A stretch of DNA of 64,000 nt, from the NCBI GenBank assembly GCA_002110465.1, contig NEED01000023.1, positions 395,297-459,296 of the forward strand. Reading direction: 5' to 3'. The number at the start of each line of letters is the position of its first letter. Within the stretch, counting starts at the first letter, position 1. The translations under genes and the position numbers were made by a program. Below, in pieces: positions 27,461 to 37,172 of the stretch. The notes beneath the pieces are model-generated. The model was not told where the DNA came from. It saw only the letters and a program-made list of their open reading frames with translations, and made no database searches. Source of the stretch: an unicellular cyanobacterium SU2 (GTDB lineage Bacteria > Cyanobacteriota > Cyanobacteriia > Cyanobacteriales > Microcystaceae).

Positions 27461-28867
27461 ATGCCAACTTGGTCAAAAGCCATTGCCCAACCAGCCCAAG
27501 AATTTCCCTTAAAACCTTTACCGATTTTATCAGGACAAATTCCTGATGGACTAAGAGGAACTCTCTATCGCAATGGACCAGCAAGACTAGAACGAGGAGG
27601 AAAAAGAGTCGGACACTGGTTTGATGGAGATGGTGCTATTTTAGCAGTCCATTTCACTGATGAGGGCGCAACAGCCACCTATCGTTACGTTCAAACCGAA
27701 GGCTATCAACAAGAAACCCAAGCTAACAGTTTTTTATACCCTAATTATGGCATGACTGTTCCAGGGGGATTTTGGAAGACTTGGGGAAAAGAGGCCAAAA
27801 ATTCAGCCAATACCTCAGTTTTAGCTGTACAAAATAAGTTATTAGCCCTTTGGGAAGGGGGTTTTCCCCATAGTTTAGATTTAGAAACATTAGAAACCTT
27901 TGAACTAGATCATTTATCTCAATTAAAGCCAGGAGAACCCTTTTCTGCCCATCCCAAGATTGATTCAAGAACAGGAAATATTTATAATTTTGGTGTATCT
28001 ATTGGAGCAAAAATAACCCTTAATCTCTATCAAAGTGATGTGACAGGAAAAGTTATTAAAAAATCATCTCATTCCTTAAAAAGAGTGCCAATGATCCATG
28101 ATTTTGTGATGGCTGGACAGTATTTAGTCTTTTTCGTTTCTCCTGTTAGTCTTAATTTATTGCCAGCCGCTTTAGGATTTAAAAGTTTTAGCGATGCTAT
28201 GGAATGGAAACCCGAATTAGGAACCGAAGTTTTAATCTTTGATCGTGATACTTTGTCTTTAGTTAGTCGGAGTGAAACTGATCCTTGGTTTCAATGGCAC
28301 TATGGGAATGGATGGGTTAATAATGAGGGAAATATTATTGTTGAAATTGTTCGCTATCCTGACTTTACAACCAATCAAAATTTAAAAGAAGTTGGGACAG
28401 GAAAACTCCACACCCCTGCGAAAGGAACTCTTTGGAATATACATCTTGATCCGCAAACAGGAAAAGTTTTAAACGCAGAACAATTATTAGATCGTGGCTG
28501 TGAATTTCCCATTGTTCCCTCCCATCAAGTCGGAGAAAATTGGCGTTATACCTATCTTTCAATTTATCGAGATCATGCAGATATTAGTCAAGAACTGTTA
28601 GGGGCGATCGCCCGTTTTGATCGTCAACAAGAAACCCTAACCATCGCAGATATGGGAGAGACAGGTTATCCATCGGAACCGATTTTTGTGCCTTATTCCC
28701 CCAATTCAGAACAAGGATGGGTGTTAACTGTGGTTTATGATGGAAGTGATCATCATAGCGAGGTGAGGATCTATGATAGTGAAAGCTTAAATCATGATCC
28801 CCTATGTCGTTTAATGTTACCGAGTGTTATTCCCCCTGGGTTTCATGGGACTTGGACATCCAGATAA
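27461..28867 (+). CDS. carotenoid oxygenase (apocarotenoid-cleaving dioxygenase)
   Basis: A 468-residue seven-bladed-propeller enzyme of the retinal pigment epithelium protein family. It opens with GTLYRNGPARLERGG and HWFDGDGAI. The four iron-binding histidines are visible as FSAHPKID, PMIHDFV, FQWHYGNGW and the terminal GFHGTW. Length and layout match the Synechocystis apocarotenoid 15,15'-oxygenase (Diox1/ACO), which makes retinal from apocarotenals. No retinal-binding rhodopsin gene is in the window, so the fate of the product is unknown. It converges on a small secreted-protein gene 10 bp away. Confidence 0.87.
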   Translation: MPTWSKAIAQPAQEFPLKPLPILSGQIPDGLRGTLYRNGPARLERGGKRVGHWFDGDGAILAVHFTDEGATATYRYVQTEGYQQETQANSFLYPNYGMTVPGGFWKTWGKEAKNSANTSVLAVQNKLLALWEGGFPHSLDLETLETFELDHLSQLKPGEPFSAHPKIDSRTGNIYNFGVSIGAKITLNLYQSDVTGKVIKKSSHSLKRVPMIHDFVMAGQYLVFFVSPVSLNLLPAALGFKSFSDAMEWKPELGTEVLIFDRDTLSLVSRSETDPWFQWHYGNGWVNNEGNIIVEIVRYPDFTTNQNLKEVGTGKLHTPAKGTLWNIHLDPQTGKVLNAEQLLDRGCEFPIVPSHQVGENWRYTYLSIYRDHADISQELLGAIARFDRQQETLTIADMGETGYPSEPIFVPYSPNSEQGWVLTVVYDGSDHHSEVRIYDSESLNHDPLCRLMLPSVIPPGFHGTWTSR

Positions 28868-28877
28868 TTAATAATCT

Positions 28878-29345
28878 CTAGTATAGATAAATCCCTCCAT
28901 TTTTTTGTAAATTAATGGCTCGATGTCCTAAAAAAGTCGGGTCATTTTGACTAATTTCCCCTTTTTTAATTGTAACCATAATTTGATTATCCTCTTCTAC
29001 TTTCACCTTAAATCTAAGGGTTAAAGGATCATTAGGATCAACAGAAATGGTTGGATAAACAACAATATAAGCAGAGTCACCAAAGTTTTTTAAAGTGCCT
29101 GTCTCTCCTGCTTTCAGGGATTGAGGATTAATGGATTCTAGATCGGTTAAATCATATTCTAGGGGAATGTTTGTGTTATTAATTAATTGAACTTGTACCG
29201 AACGTTTAACATCAAATCTATCTACAGGCTGCCAATAGCCAGGTTGATAGGTTTCAGCCGGTGGATTTTGTCCCATGATCTGACTAGGAAAACCAATGGT
29301 AAGTATGGCTAATAAAGCAGCAATTTTCTGAGAATTTATTTTCAT
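28878..29345 (-). CDS. hypothetical secreted protein
   Basis: A 155-residue protein with a signal peptide (residues 1 to about 25, KIAALLAILTIGFPSQIMG). The mature part reads as beta-rich: VKRSVQVQLINNTNIPLEYD, GETGTLKNFGDSAYIVVYP, LTLRFKVKVEEDNQIMVTIKK. It resembles small Ig-like periplasmic proteins, but I cannot name a family. No cysteines are seen. It is convergent with the carotenoid oxygenase gene and divergent from gdhA across 249 bp. Confidence 0.6.
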   Translation of the reverse strand: MKINSQKIAALLAILTIGFPSQIMGQNPPAETYQPGYWQPVDRFDVKRSVQVQLINNTNIPLEYDLTDLESINPQSLKAGETGTLKNFGDSAYIVVYPTISVDPNDPLTLRFKVKVEEDNQIMVTIKKGEISQNDPTFLGHRAINLQKNGGIYLY

Positions 29346-29594
29346 TTTCAGAGCAAGTTCTCACAGAAAACAAACAACGGAAAATATTTTAACATACATT
29401 GAGCAAAAAATATTTTATTTTTTTAAATCTTATTGTCAAAATAACAGTTAAGTTCAAGGGTAAAATAAGAAAAGAGGGATAGAAGCTTCCTCAACAAAAA
29501 TACCTAATAACTGACTAAATAACTTTCTAATTAGAAGTAAGTTAAAGAATTTATCATTTTAATATTAACCAGAATCTAAAGGATTTCAAAAACA

Positions 29595-30887
29595 ATGGAT
29601 AGACTGTTAGCTGATGCTAGTAAAAGACTCGAAGAAGCGTTAAAATATGTTGAGATTTCTGAGGATGCCAGCGAGCGTTTAAAATACCCGAAAACTAGCT
29701 TAAGCGTCTCAATTCCCGTGCGTATGGATGATGGTTCCCTGCGAATTTTTCAAGGCTATCGAGTGCGCTATGATGACACTAGAGGACCTGGTAAAGGAGG
29801 TGTGCGTTATCACCCTAATGTTACCATGGATGAGGTACAATCTTTAGCATTTTGGATGACTTTTAAATGTGCCTTATTAAATCTTCCCTTTGGAGGAGCA
29901 AAAGGCGGAATTACCCTTAACCCTAAAGAACTTTCAAAACAAGAATTAGAACGATTAAGTCGGGGTTATATTGAAGGAATTGCTGACTTTATTGGTCCTG
30001 ATATGGATATCCTTGCGCCGGATGTTTATACTAATGAAATAATTATGGGTTGGATGATGGATCAATATAGCATTATTCAACGTAAAATTAGTCCTGGGGT
30101 AGTCACAGGAAAACCTCAAACCATGGGAGGAAGTCAGGGAAGAAATAAAGCCACGGGAACGGGAGCTTTTTATGTTATTCAAGCTATGTTAGCTAAATTT
30201 GATCGAGTTCCTGAAGACACGACTATTGCAGTTCAAGGGTTTGGTAATGCGGGTAGTGTGGTCGCCCAATTATTAGCAAAAGCTGGTTATAAAGTGGTGG
30301 CAGTCAGTGATTCTCAAGGGGGAATTTACGCGAAAATGGGACTCGATATTCCTAGTATTAGTCAATATAAAAAAGAAAATCGAGGTATTAAAGCCGTTTA
30401 TTGTGAAGATAGTGTGTGTAATATTGTTGAACATCAAATTTTGACTAATGAAGATTTATTAAAACTAGACGTTGATGTCTTAATTCCGGCGGCTTTAGAA
30501 AACCAAATTACGGAAAAAAATGCTGATGATGTGAAAGCAAGATATATTTTTGAAGTAGCGAATGGTCCAATTAATTCAGCCGCAGATATTATCCTTAATC
30601 AAAAAGGAATTGAGATTTTTCCTGATATTTTAGTCAACGCGGGAGGGGTAACAGTAAGTTATTTTGAATGGGTACAAAATCGGAGTGGTTTGTATTGGAC
30701 TAATACAGAAGTTAATGAAAGATTGAAAGAAAAAATGGTGGTTGAAGCTGAAAAAGTTTGGTCAATTGCTCAACAACATAGTGTTTCTATGCGAACGGCA
30801 GCCTATATACACGCCTTAAACCGTCTAGGAGAAGCGTTAGATGCTAAAGGCACAAGAGATTATTATGTTAATGGTTTAAGTCATTAA
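29595..30887 (+). CDS. gdhA: glutamate dehydrogenase
   Basis: A 430-residue enzyme that interconverts 2-oxoglutarate plus ammonia and glutamate. The catalytic segment FKCALLNLPFGGAKGGI contains both active-site lysines, and APDVYTNEIIMGWMMD contains the catalytic aspartate. The Rossmann motif GFGNAGSVVAQLLA and NAGGVTVSYFEW complete the fold. Length equals the hexameric cyanobacterial enzyme (Slr0710 type, NADP-linked). AAAGGA precedes the ATG. A hypothetical gene converges on it with 3 bp between stops. Confidence 0.92.
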   Translation: MDRLLADASKRLEEALKYVEISEDASERLKYPKTSLSVSIPVRMDDGSLRIFQGYRVRYDDTRGPGKGGVRYHPNVTMDEVQSLAFWMTFKCALLNLPFGGAKGGITLNPKELSKQELERLSRGYIEGIADFIGPDMDILAPDVYTNEIIMGWMMDQYSIIQRKISPGVVTGKPQTMGGSQGRNKATGTGAFYVIQAMLAKFDRVPEDTTIAVQGFGNAGSVVAQLLAKAGYKVVAVSDSQGGIYAKMGLDIPSISQYKKENRGIKAVYCEDSVCNIVEHQILTNEDLLKLDVDVLIPAALENQITEKNADDVKARYIFEVANGPINSAADIILNQKGIEIFPDILVNAGGVTVSYFEWVQNRSGLYWTNTEVNERLKEKMVVEAEKVWSIAQQHSVSMRTAAYIHALNRLGEALDAKGTRDYYVNGLSH

Positions 30888-30890
30888 ACA

Positions 30891-31391
30891 TTATTGAGAG
30901 TTAGGAGTAAAAGTCTTGACTTTTTGTTGTAACTTAATTAAGGTTTGATAAACAGATTCATGGGTGTATTCATCATCGGGATGGGCTGGTTGTCCAGGTT
31001 GTTGAAAATAGGGTCTTTCTCCATAAATTTGTCCCCATTTAAAATCAACTTGTTTGACTAATTCATACAAAAGGTGTTGGTTATTGATGATAGCGTCTAG
31101 AATCTCATCCAAAGCGAGAATAGGGGCGTTTAAATGTTTACTAATATTAGCTTCATCTCCTTTAACCCAGGTTTGCAAAACTGCCTGTAAAGCCCCCGAA
31201 GAATCTACCAAATTTTGAGCAATAAAAACGTTAATTTCCGTAGTTGCTTGCACTAATTTAGGAACAGGAGATTCCCCTTTTAAAAAATCTCCTCCCTCTC
31301 GAGCAATTAATTCTGCTAATGAAAATTCTCGTCCCGCTAAAATTTCTTGTCGAATGTCTTGGTTTCTCTCGTTTTCTTGGTCGGGTGTCAT
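30891..31391 (-). CDS. conserved-type hypothetical protein
   Basis: A 166-residue soluble, helix-rich, acidic protein with no motif I can assign. Notable segments are REFSLAELIAREGGDFLKGE near the N-terminus, a long central helical region and the tyrosine-rich YGERPYFQQPGQPAHPDDEY. No signal peptide. It lies between gdhA (convergent) and ald (divergent). Confidence 0.6.
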   Translation of the reverse strand: MTPDQENERNQDIRQEILAGREFSLAELIAREGGDFLKGESPVPKLVQATTEINVFIAQNLVDSSGALQAVLQTWVKGDEANISKHLNAPILALDEILDAIINNQHLLYELVKQVDFKWGQIYGERPYFQQPGQPAHPDDEYTHESVYQTLIKLQQKVKTFTPNSQ

Positions 31392-31564
31392 AGGTTAAGA
31401 TAATTAGAAAAAGTAAGCCGTGGGATGGATCAGTGGTTAAATTTTAATCCCTAATGACACGGTGATAAAGGGGAAAACTGTCAGGAATTGTTTATACAAG
31501 CGATCGCATCACCTTCAATTCTCGTTAAATTATGATAGATAGCATTGAGTGAATGAGGACAAAC

Positions 31565-32650
31565 ATGGAGATAGGCGTTCCTAAAGAAATTAAAGACCAA
31601 GAATTTCGCGTTGGGTTGAGTCCCAGTAGTGTTAGGGTATTGCGCGATCGCGGACATCTTGTCTTCGTAGAAACCAATGCAGGGATGGGTGCAGGGTTTT
31701 CCGATGCAGACTATCAACAAGCAGGGGCAAATATAGTCCCGACGGCGATCGATGCTTGGAGTCGGGAATTAGTGGTCAAAGTCAAAGAACCCCTTGCCGA
31801 AGAATATCCTTATTTGAAAAAACCGAAGTTATTATTTACCTATCTTCACCTAGCGGCTGATCGCCATCTCACCGAAGCATTGATGGACTCAGGAATTACC
31901 GCGATCGCCTACGAAACCGTTGAACTAGCAGACGGAAAACTCCCCCTTTTAACCCCCATGAGTGTCATTGCAGGACGGTTAGCAGTGCAATTTGGGGCAA
32001 GATATCTAGAGAAACAACAGGGGGGACGAGGAGTCCTGTTAGGGGGCATTCCTGGGGTGCGATCGGGTCGTGTTACTATCCTAGGCGGTGGTGTGGTCGG
32101 CACTGAAGCGGCAAAAATAGCCGTCGGAATGGGCGCACAGGTGGAAATTCTAGATATTAGTGTTGATCGCTTGTCTTATTTAGAAACCCTATTCGGATCT
32201 AGGGTTGAATTACTTTACAGCAATGCTTCTAATATTGAACGAATTGTCCCTCAAGCAGATTTATTAATTGGGGCGGTGTTAGTGTTAGGAAAACGCGCTC
32301 CGATTTTGGTTTCACGGGAATTAGTAGGCAAAATGAAACCAGGTTCGGTGATTATTGATGTTGCAGTGGATCAAGGGGGTTGTATTGAAACTTTGCGGAC
32401 AACATCCCATACTAAACCTACTTATGTTGAAGAAGGCGTGGTTCATTTTGGGGTTCCTAATATGCCTGGGGCGGTTCCTTGGACAGCTACCCAAGCCCTT
32501 AACCATAGTACCTTACCCTATGTGATTAAATTAGCTAATCAGGGGTTAGATGCCTTAGACAAAGATGTTGCATTAGGGAAAGGGTTAAATGTTAAAGGGG
32601 GTCGTGTAGTACATCCGGCTGTATTAGATGTTTTTCCTGATTTAATTTAA
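31565..32650 (+). CDS. ald: alanine dehydrogenase
   Basis: A 361-residue NAD-dependent enzyme that interconverts pyruvate plus ammonia and L-alanine. MEIGVPKEIKDQEFRVGL is the canonical start, so ATG 31565 is preferred to the in-frame ATG at 31553. The pyruvate-binding region has VKVKEPLAEEY with the catalytic lysine and FTYLHLAAD with the histidine. The NAD site reads VTILGGGVVGTEAAKIAVGMG and the C-terminal part has GAVPWTATQALNH. Together with gdhA 0.7 kb upstream it gives the region an amino-nitrogen theme. Confidence 0.92.
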   Translation: MEIGVPKEIKDQEFRVGLSPSSVRVLRDRGHLVFVETNAGMGAGFSDADYQQAGANIVPTAIDAWSRELVVKVKEPLAEEYPYLKKPKLLFTYLHLAADRHLTEALMDSGITAIAYETVELADGKLPLLTPMSVIAGRLAVQFGARYLEKQQGGRGVLLGGIPGVRSGRVTILGGGVVGTEAAKIAVGMGAQVEILDISVDRLSYLETLFGSRVELLYSNASNIERIVPQADLLIGAVLVLGKRAPILVSRELVGKMKPGSVIIDVAVDQGGCIETLRTTSHTKPTYVEEGVVHFGVPNMPGAVPWTATQALNHSTLPYVIKLANQGLDALDKDVALGKGLNVKGGRVVHPAVLDVFPDLI

Positions 32651-32718
32651 GTTGTTAGATAAGTTCAGAAAGTTGCTTACAAATTAATTCACTTTCAGCA
32701 CTTCAAAATTACGTTGCT

Positions 32719-33837
32719 ATGCTCCAAAGATTGTATGTACATAACTTTAGATGTCTGGAGAATTTTGACTTCTCTCTTAAGGAAATGTCATCTGCACTGT
32801 TAATTGGGAAAAATGGTGTAGGTAAATCAACTATTGCTAGTGCATTAGAATTACTTCAGAGTATTGGTCGAGGTATTAATAGACTTAGTCAGCTACAAGA
32901 AAATAAGCTGATTGGTTCTAAAGATTTTTCTCTTGGTAGATCTAAGGTTCCGATCCGATTTGAAATAGAAGTATTACTTAAAGACAACTTATACAAGTAT
33001 ACTCTTGCATTAGACTTACCAGAGAACTTTAGAGAGCTTAGAGTATCTGAAGAACAATTGTTAGTTGAAGGAGAGCCAATTTATAATAGACAAGAAGCAC
33101 AAGTTCTCCTCACTTCACAAAATCGTGAAGCTAAGTTTTTAGTAGATTGGCATCTTATAGCTCTTCCAGTGATTCAGGAACAATCAGATACTGATCCGCT
33201 TCATATTTTTAGGACTTGGCTGGCACGAATGATCATTTTAGCTCCAATTCCAAGTCTAATAACGGGAGAATCTAACGGTGAAACCCTTGAACCTAAGCGA
33301 GATGGTTCAAACTTTGGAGAATGGTTTTCTGGATTACTTAGTCGCTATCCTGCTGCATACAAGGAAGTTGATCGGTATCTTGAATCAGTAATGCCGGATC
33401 TTACTGATATCCAAAATGAATTGATCGGCAAAAATTTCAAAAGTATGATTGTTAGGTTTGAAAAAAATAAGACAAACCTCAATGTTGACTTTCAAGATTT
33501 ATCTGATGGGGAAAAATGCTTTTTTCTTTGTGCTATTGTTATAGCTGCTAATCAATACTATGGTCCACTTTTTTGTTTTTGGGATGAACCAGATAGTCAT
33601 CTTTCTTTATCAGAAGTTGGACATTTTATTATGTCATTACGTCGCTCGTTTGAGAATGGTGGACAGCTTTTAGTAACCTCACACAATGAAGAAGCAATCC
33701 GAAAATTTTCTAGTGAGAAAACTTTTTTACTAGATCGTAAAAGTCATCTAGAACCGACTTTAATCCGACTCCTCAGTGAAGTATCTATCGAAGGCGATCT
33801 CATCGAAAACTTGATTCTTGGTGATGCAGAATTATGA
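32719..33837 (+). CDS. AAA/ABC-like ATPase (OLD/RecF-type), partner of the TOPRIM-like gene
   Basis: A 372-residue SMC/RecF-like ATPase without a long coiled coil. Walker A is GKNGVGKST (residues 30-38) after LQRLYVHNFRCLENFDFSL, typical of OLD- and RecF-like proteins. The signature is LSDGEK near 262. Walker B is FCFWDEPDSHLSL with Asp289/Glu290, and the switch histidine is in TSHNEEA near 322. It has no fused TOPRIM nuclease. The downstream gene overlaps by 4 nt (ATGA), so the two proteins are translationally coupled. There is no HIP1 site in the pair. A role in defence is inferred from family resemblance only. Confidence 0.82.
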   Translation: MLQRLYVHNFRCLENFDFSLKEMSSALLIGKNGVGKSTIASALELLQSIGRGINRLSQLQENKLIGSKDFSLGRSKVPIRFEIEVLLKDNLYKYTLALDLPENFRELRVSEEQLLVEGEPIYNRQEAQVLLTSQNREAKFLVDWHLIALPVIQEQSDTDPLHIFRTWLARMIILAPIPSLITGESNGETLEPKRDGSNFGEWFSGLLSRYPAAYKEVDRYLESVMPDLTDIQNELIGKNFKSMIVRFEKNKTNLNVDFQDLSDGEKCFFLCAIVIAANQYYGPLFCFWDEPDSHLSLSEVGHFIMSLRRSFENGGQLLVTSHNEEAIRKFSSEKTFLLDRKSHLEPTLIRLLSEVSIEGDLIENLILGDAEL

Positions 33838-34325
33838 GTGTAAACAATTATTCACCCCATCTTGTTGTATTACCTGAAGATAAAGCTAATTCAGACATCG
33901 CAAACGCATTTTTACTTCATCCCCAAATCGATCTACGATCAACTCAAGTTTTACCCTATATCGGTGGTTGGGGTGCAGTGGTAAAGCATTTTACGGACAA
34001 GCACATATCTAAAATGCGACAGTATTCTGAAAGAAGAATTGTATTATTAATTGATTTTGATGAAGAACAAAATCGATGTGATTATGTAAAACGAGAGATT
34101 CCAGAAGATCTAATAGATAGAGTATTTGTTTTGGGTGTTTTCTCTGAACCCGAAGAATTAAGAAATATAACTAGACAGAGTTATGAAAAGATTGGAAAAT
34201 CTCTAGCAAATGATTGTGCTGAAAATACCGATAAGCTATGGAAACACGATCTTCTTAAACATAATGAAGCTGAATTAAAGCGTATAATTTCTTCTATTAA
34301 ACCATTTCTTTTTAATGAAAGTTAG
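33834..34325 (+). CDS. small TOPRIM-like protein coupled to the ATPase
   Basis: A 163-residue protein I cannot assign to a named family. Its layout fits a minimal TOPRIM fold: strand plus acid LVVLPEDKANSD (Glu15), IGGWGAVVKHF, strand RRIVLLIDFDEEQ with a DxD pair (Asp74, Asp76), then RVFVLGVFSEPEELRN (Glu105/107/108), like the acidic segment of OLD-family nucleases. The C-terminal 50 residues are helical. It overlaps the ATPase stop by 4 nt. The pair looks like a split OLD-type system, resembling in layout ATPase/TOPRIM defence modules such as PARIS; nuclease activity is inference. Confidence 0.6.
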   Translation: MSVNNYSPHLVVLPEDKANSDIANAFLLHPQIDLRSTQVLPYIGGWGAVVKHFTDKHISKMRQYSERRIVLLIDFDEEQNRCDYVKREIPEDLIDRVFVLGVFSEPEELRNITRQSYEKIGKSLANDCAENTDKLWKHDLLKHNEAELKRIISSIKPFLFNES

Positions 34326-34419
34326 ATAATGATTTTTATCTGATAAACATCTATATTATGACTAAAGCTTAATTAATCATTATTTTTGTGTCAATCGTTT
34401 AACTTAGGACTTAGGAACT

Positions 34420-35808
34420 ATGACATTAACCACTGACTCCAAATCACCTCAAAAATATTCCTTGCCTCAAGGGTTAAGTTATTACGGAATTGGAGAGGCA
34501 CTCAAACTAATTTTTAATCCGTTACCGAATCTAGAAAAATATCGCGATCGCTATGGGGATATTTATTATTCTCCTAAATTTTTTGCATTTAATCCCTTTA
34601 TTGTTATTGGAAATTCTCAGGGGGTAGAAGAATTATTTAATCTTGATCCTGATCTCTTAGAATGCGGAACGTCTAATGCTTCCTTAAAAACCTTATTAGG
34701 AGATCAATCAATTTTACAATTAGATGGAACTCCGCATCAACAACGCCGCAAATTATTAATGCCATCTTTTCATGGACAACGGTTACAAAGTTATGGAAAA
34801 ATTATCACTGAAGTTACGCAAAATATCATCAATAGCTGGCAAAAATATTATGTTTTTTCTATGAGAAACGTAACTCAATAAATAACACTTAAGGTGATTC
34901 TAAGAGCCGTTTTCGGTATAAATAAAGGAGTTTACTATAATGAATTAGGAAAACGGTTTAGTCAGTTTCTTGATTTATTTAATTCTCCTATATATACTAC
35001 GACTTTATTTTTACCTTTCTTGCAAAAGAATTTAGGGAAATGGAGTCCTTGGGGAAATTTCAAATATCAACAGCAAGCCATTTACACGCTTTTAGAACAA
35101 GAAATTGAACAACGAAAAGAAGTAAAAAATGGAGAAGATATTCTAAGTTTATTGTTATCAGCAACTGATGAAGAAGGACATCATCTAAGTAAAGCAGAAA
35201 TCATGGATGAGTTAGTAACTTTATTGTTTGCTGGTCATGAAACGACTGCATCATCATTAGCTTGGGCATTTTATTGGGTGCATTCTCAACCTGAAGTTTA
35301 TCATAATTTGATGGATGAATTAGCTACTATTAATCCTGAAACCGACCCGACAGAAATTGCTAAACTTCCCTATTTAAGTGCCGTTGTTTCTGAAAGTTTA
35401 CGAATTTATCCCAGTGTTATTTTTGCTTTTGGTCGAACTTTAAAAACGCCTTTAGAGTTTATGGGTTATGCTTTAGAAAAAGGATTGACTTTAGTGCCTT
35501 CTATTTATTTAGTTCATCATCACCCCGATATCTACCCTGATTCTAAAAAATTTAAACCAGAACGCTTTTTGGAACGTCAATTTTCTCCCTATGAATTCAT
35601 CCCATTTGCAGGAAGTAACCGCCGTTGTTTAGGGTATGCTTTAGCCTTGTACGAAATGAAATTAGTCCTAGCAACGGTGTTAAAACAAGTTGACTTAACT
35701 TTAGCTAATCCCCGTCCTATTTTACCTGTAAGAAGAGGCTTTACTCTGAGTCCTTCAGGTGGGGTAAAAATGAAAATAGCTAATAAATATCAATTTATTC
35801 ACCGATAA
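34420..35808 (+). pseudogene. cytochrome P450 (CYP110-like) interrupted by an in-frame stop
   Basis: A single 462-codon P450 frame is broken only by TAA at 34879-34881. Both sides are in the same frame and join smoothly as SMRNVTQ-stop-ITLKVILRAVFG, where family members have a glutamate (GAA). All P450 marks survive: I-helix AGHETTASSLAW, ExxR as ESLRIYP, and the haem loop PFAGSNRRCLGYAL with the cysteine ligand. A GTG at 34894 could start a separate C-terminal product, but that would lack the substrate-entry region. It ends in a 14-bp overlap with the convergent pmbA-like gene. The substrate is unknown. Confidence 0.85.
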
Positions 35809-37081
35809 CTGATAATCCTTCTACCACTAACGATGGTGTATAACAAGATCCATTCCATCGAGAATCATTCCCCAACCCAATCACTTGTTTCAGGGCGGTA
35901 TAGACATTCCCAGCTACCATTGTATCCTTAACTCGACCCGTAATTTCTCCTTTTTCGATCCGATATCCTAGATCAACATTAATGGAAAATTCTCCCGAAA
36001 TATCTGCCCCACCTCCTAACATTTGATCTACAATTAAGGCGTTATCTAATTGACTAATTAATTCCTCAAAAGACTGGTTTCCTGACTCAATGATCATATT
36101 GACTAAACTGGGAGTGGGATAACGCCCTAACCCTGGTCGGAAGCCATTTCCGCTACTATTTTGACCTAATTCCCTGGCAATGGTGCGATCGCTGTAAAAT
36201 TGCTTTAACTGTCCTTGGGTAATTAAAGATAGGAGTTGGGTAAGGGTTCCTTCATCATCAAAGGGACAGGTGTAGGGATCACGCTTAGGATCTTGAAATA
36301 GGGTAATTTTAGGGGACATAACCACCTCTCCTAATTTTTCACTCCAAGGAGAAGAGTTTTCTAAGACTCGCTTCCCATTTATTGCATCAGCAACCGTTCC
36401 CCACAACATGGTAACCGCATCAGGGGTAAACAGAATGGGAATTTTTCCAGTGGGGGGACTCACATTTTTGTTAGCCCATTGTAGACGTTGTAGAATACGT
36501 TTAATTACTTCATTGGGGTTAAGTTCATTTCGGGTTAATTCCCCATCATAAATGCCTAAAAAATCTTCTCCCCTGACCCATTCTAATCCTAAATAATAGT
36601 TGATAGATGTTTCTTGATATTGACAATGGAGTCCTTGGGAATTGATTAATAAAGTCGTATCTTGTTCACAACTAAACTCACCGTTACAAATCGCATCAGG
36701 GTAAGCATCTCGGAGTTGGGCGATCGCGGTTTTTCCTGTTTCGATTAAAGTTTCAACCGCAATAGAGTCTCCAATATTAGGATAAATAGCTGTGCGGGGT
36801 TCACTCAATTCTATCGTTTCGGGAGGGTTTAATTGAGACAGGGCGATCGCTTTATTCACTAATTCTTGAGGATTGATAGAACCGTAGGCTACTGCTAACC
36901 CTGGACATCCTTCTTTCCACAGTCGTAATGCGGTTCCTTGAGACTGTTCACTTTCTAATTGTTTGAGACGGTTCGCTTCAAAAAAAACTGGATGAGATAG
37001 GGAACTTGATTGATAAACTTCTGCGTCAGATGCACCATATTTTAAGGCTATGTCAATGAGTTGTTGCGGGTTAATAGTCAT
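35795..37081 (-). CDS. pmbA: TldD/PmbA family metalloprotease (PmbA/TldE-like)
   Basis: A 428-residue protein with the family N-terminus LIDIALKYGASDAEVYQS and the C-terminal core GNGFRPGLGRYPTPSLVNM, DQMLGGGADISGEFSINVDLGY and DTMVAGNVY. PmbA/TldE forms a heterodimer with TldD that degrades or matures small peptides. PmbA lacks the HExxxH zinc site of TldD and none is seen here, which supports the PmbA side. The TldD partner gene is not in the window. Length is normal. Confidence 0.82.
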   Translation of the reverse strand: MTINPQQLIDIALKYGASDAEVYQSSSLSHPVFFEANRLKQLESEQSQGTALRLWKEGCPGLAVAYGSINPQELVNKAIALSQLNPPETIELSEPRTAIYPNIGDSIAVETLIETGKTAIAQLRDAYPDAICNGEFSCEQDTTLLINSQGLHCQYQETSINYYLGLEWVRGEDFLGIYDGELTRNELNPNEVIKRILQRLQWANKNVSPPTGKIPILFTPDAVTMLWGTVADAINGKRVLENSSPWSEKLGEVVMSPKITLFQDPKRDPYTCPFDDEGTLTQLLSLITQGQLKQFYSDRTIARELGQNSSGNGFRPGLGRYPTPSLVNMIIESGNQSFEELISQLDNALIVDQMLGGGADISGEFSINVDLGYRIEKGEITGRVKDTMVAGNVYTALKQVIGLGNDSRWNGSCYTPSLVVEGLSVIGE

Positions 37082-37172
37082 AAAATCGATAATTAAGTTT
37101 ATGTTTAATTTTTAATTCAAAACTATAAATTTACTAGCTATTCTAGCATAAGTATGATGAGATTTTTGGGGG

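Noticed and set aside
34894-35808. Second half of the P450 as an independent gene starting at GTG
   Set aside because: The upstream frame joins it exactly in phase through one stop codon, so one broken gene is the simpler reading.
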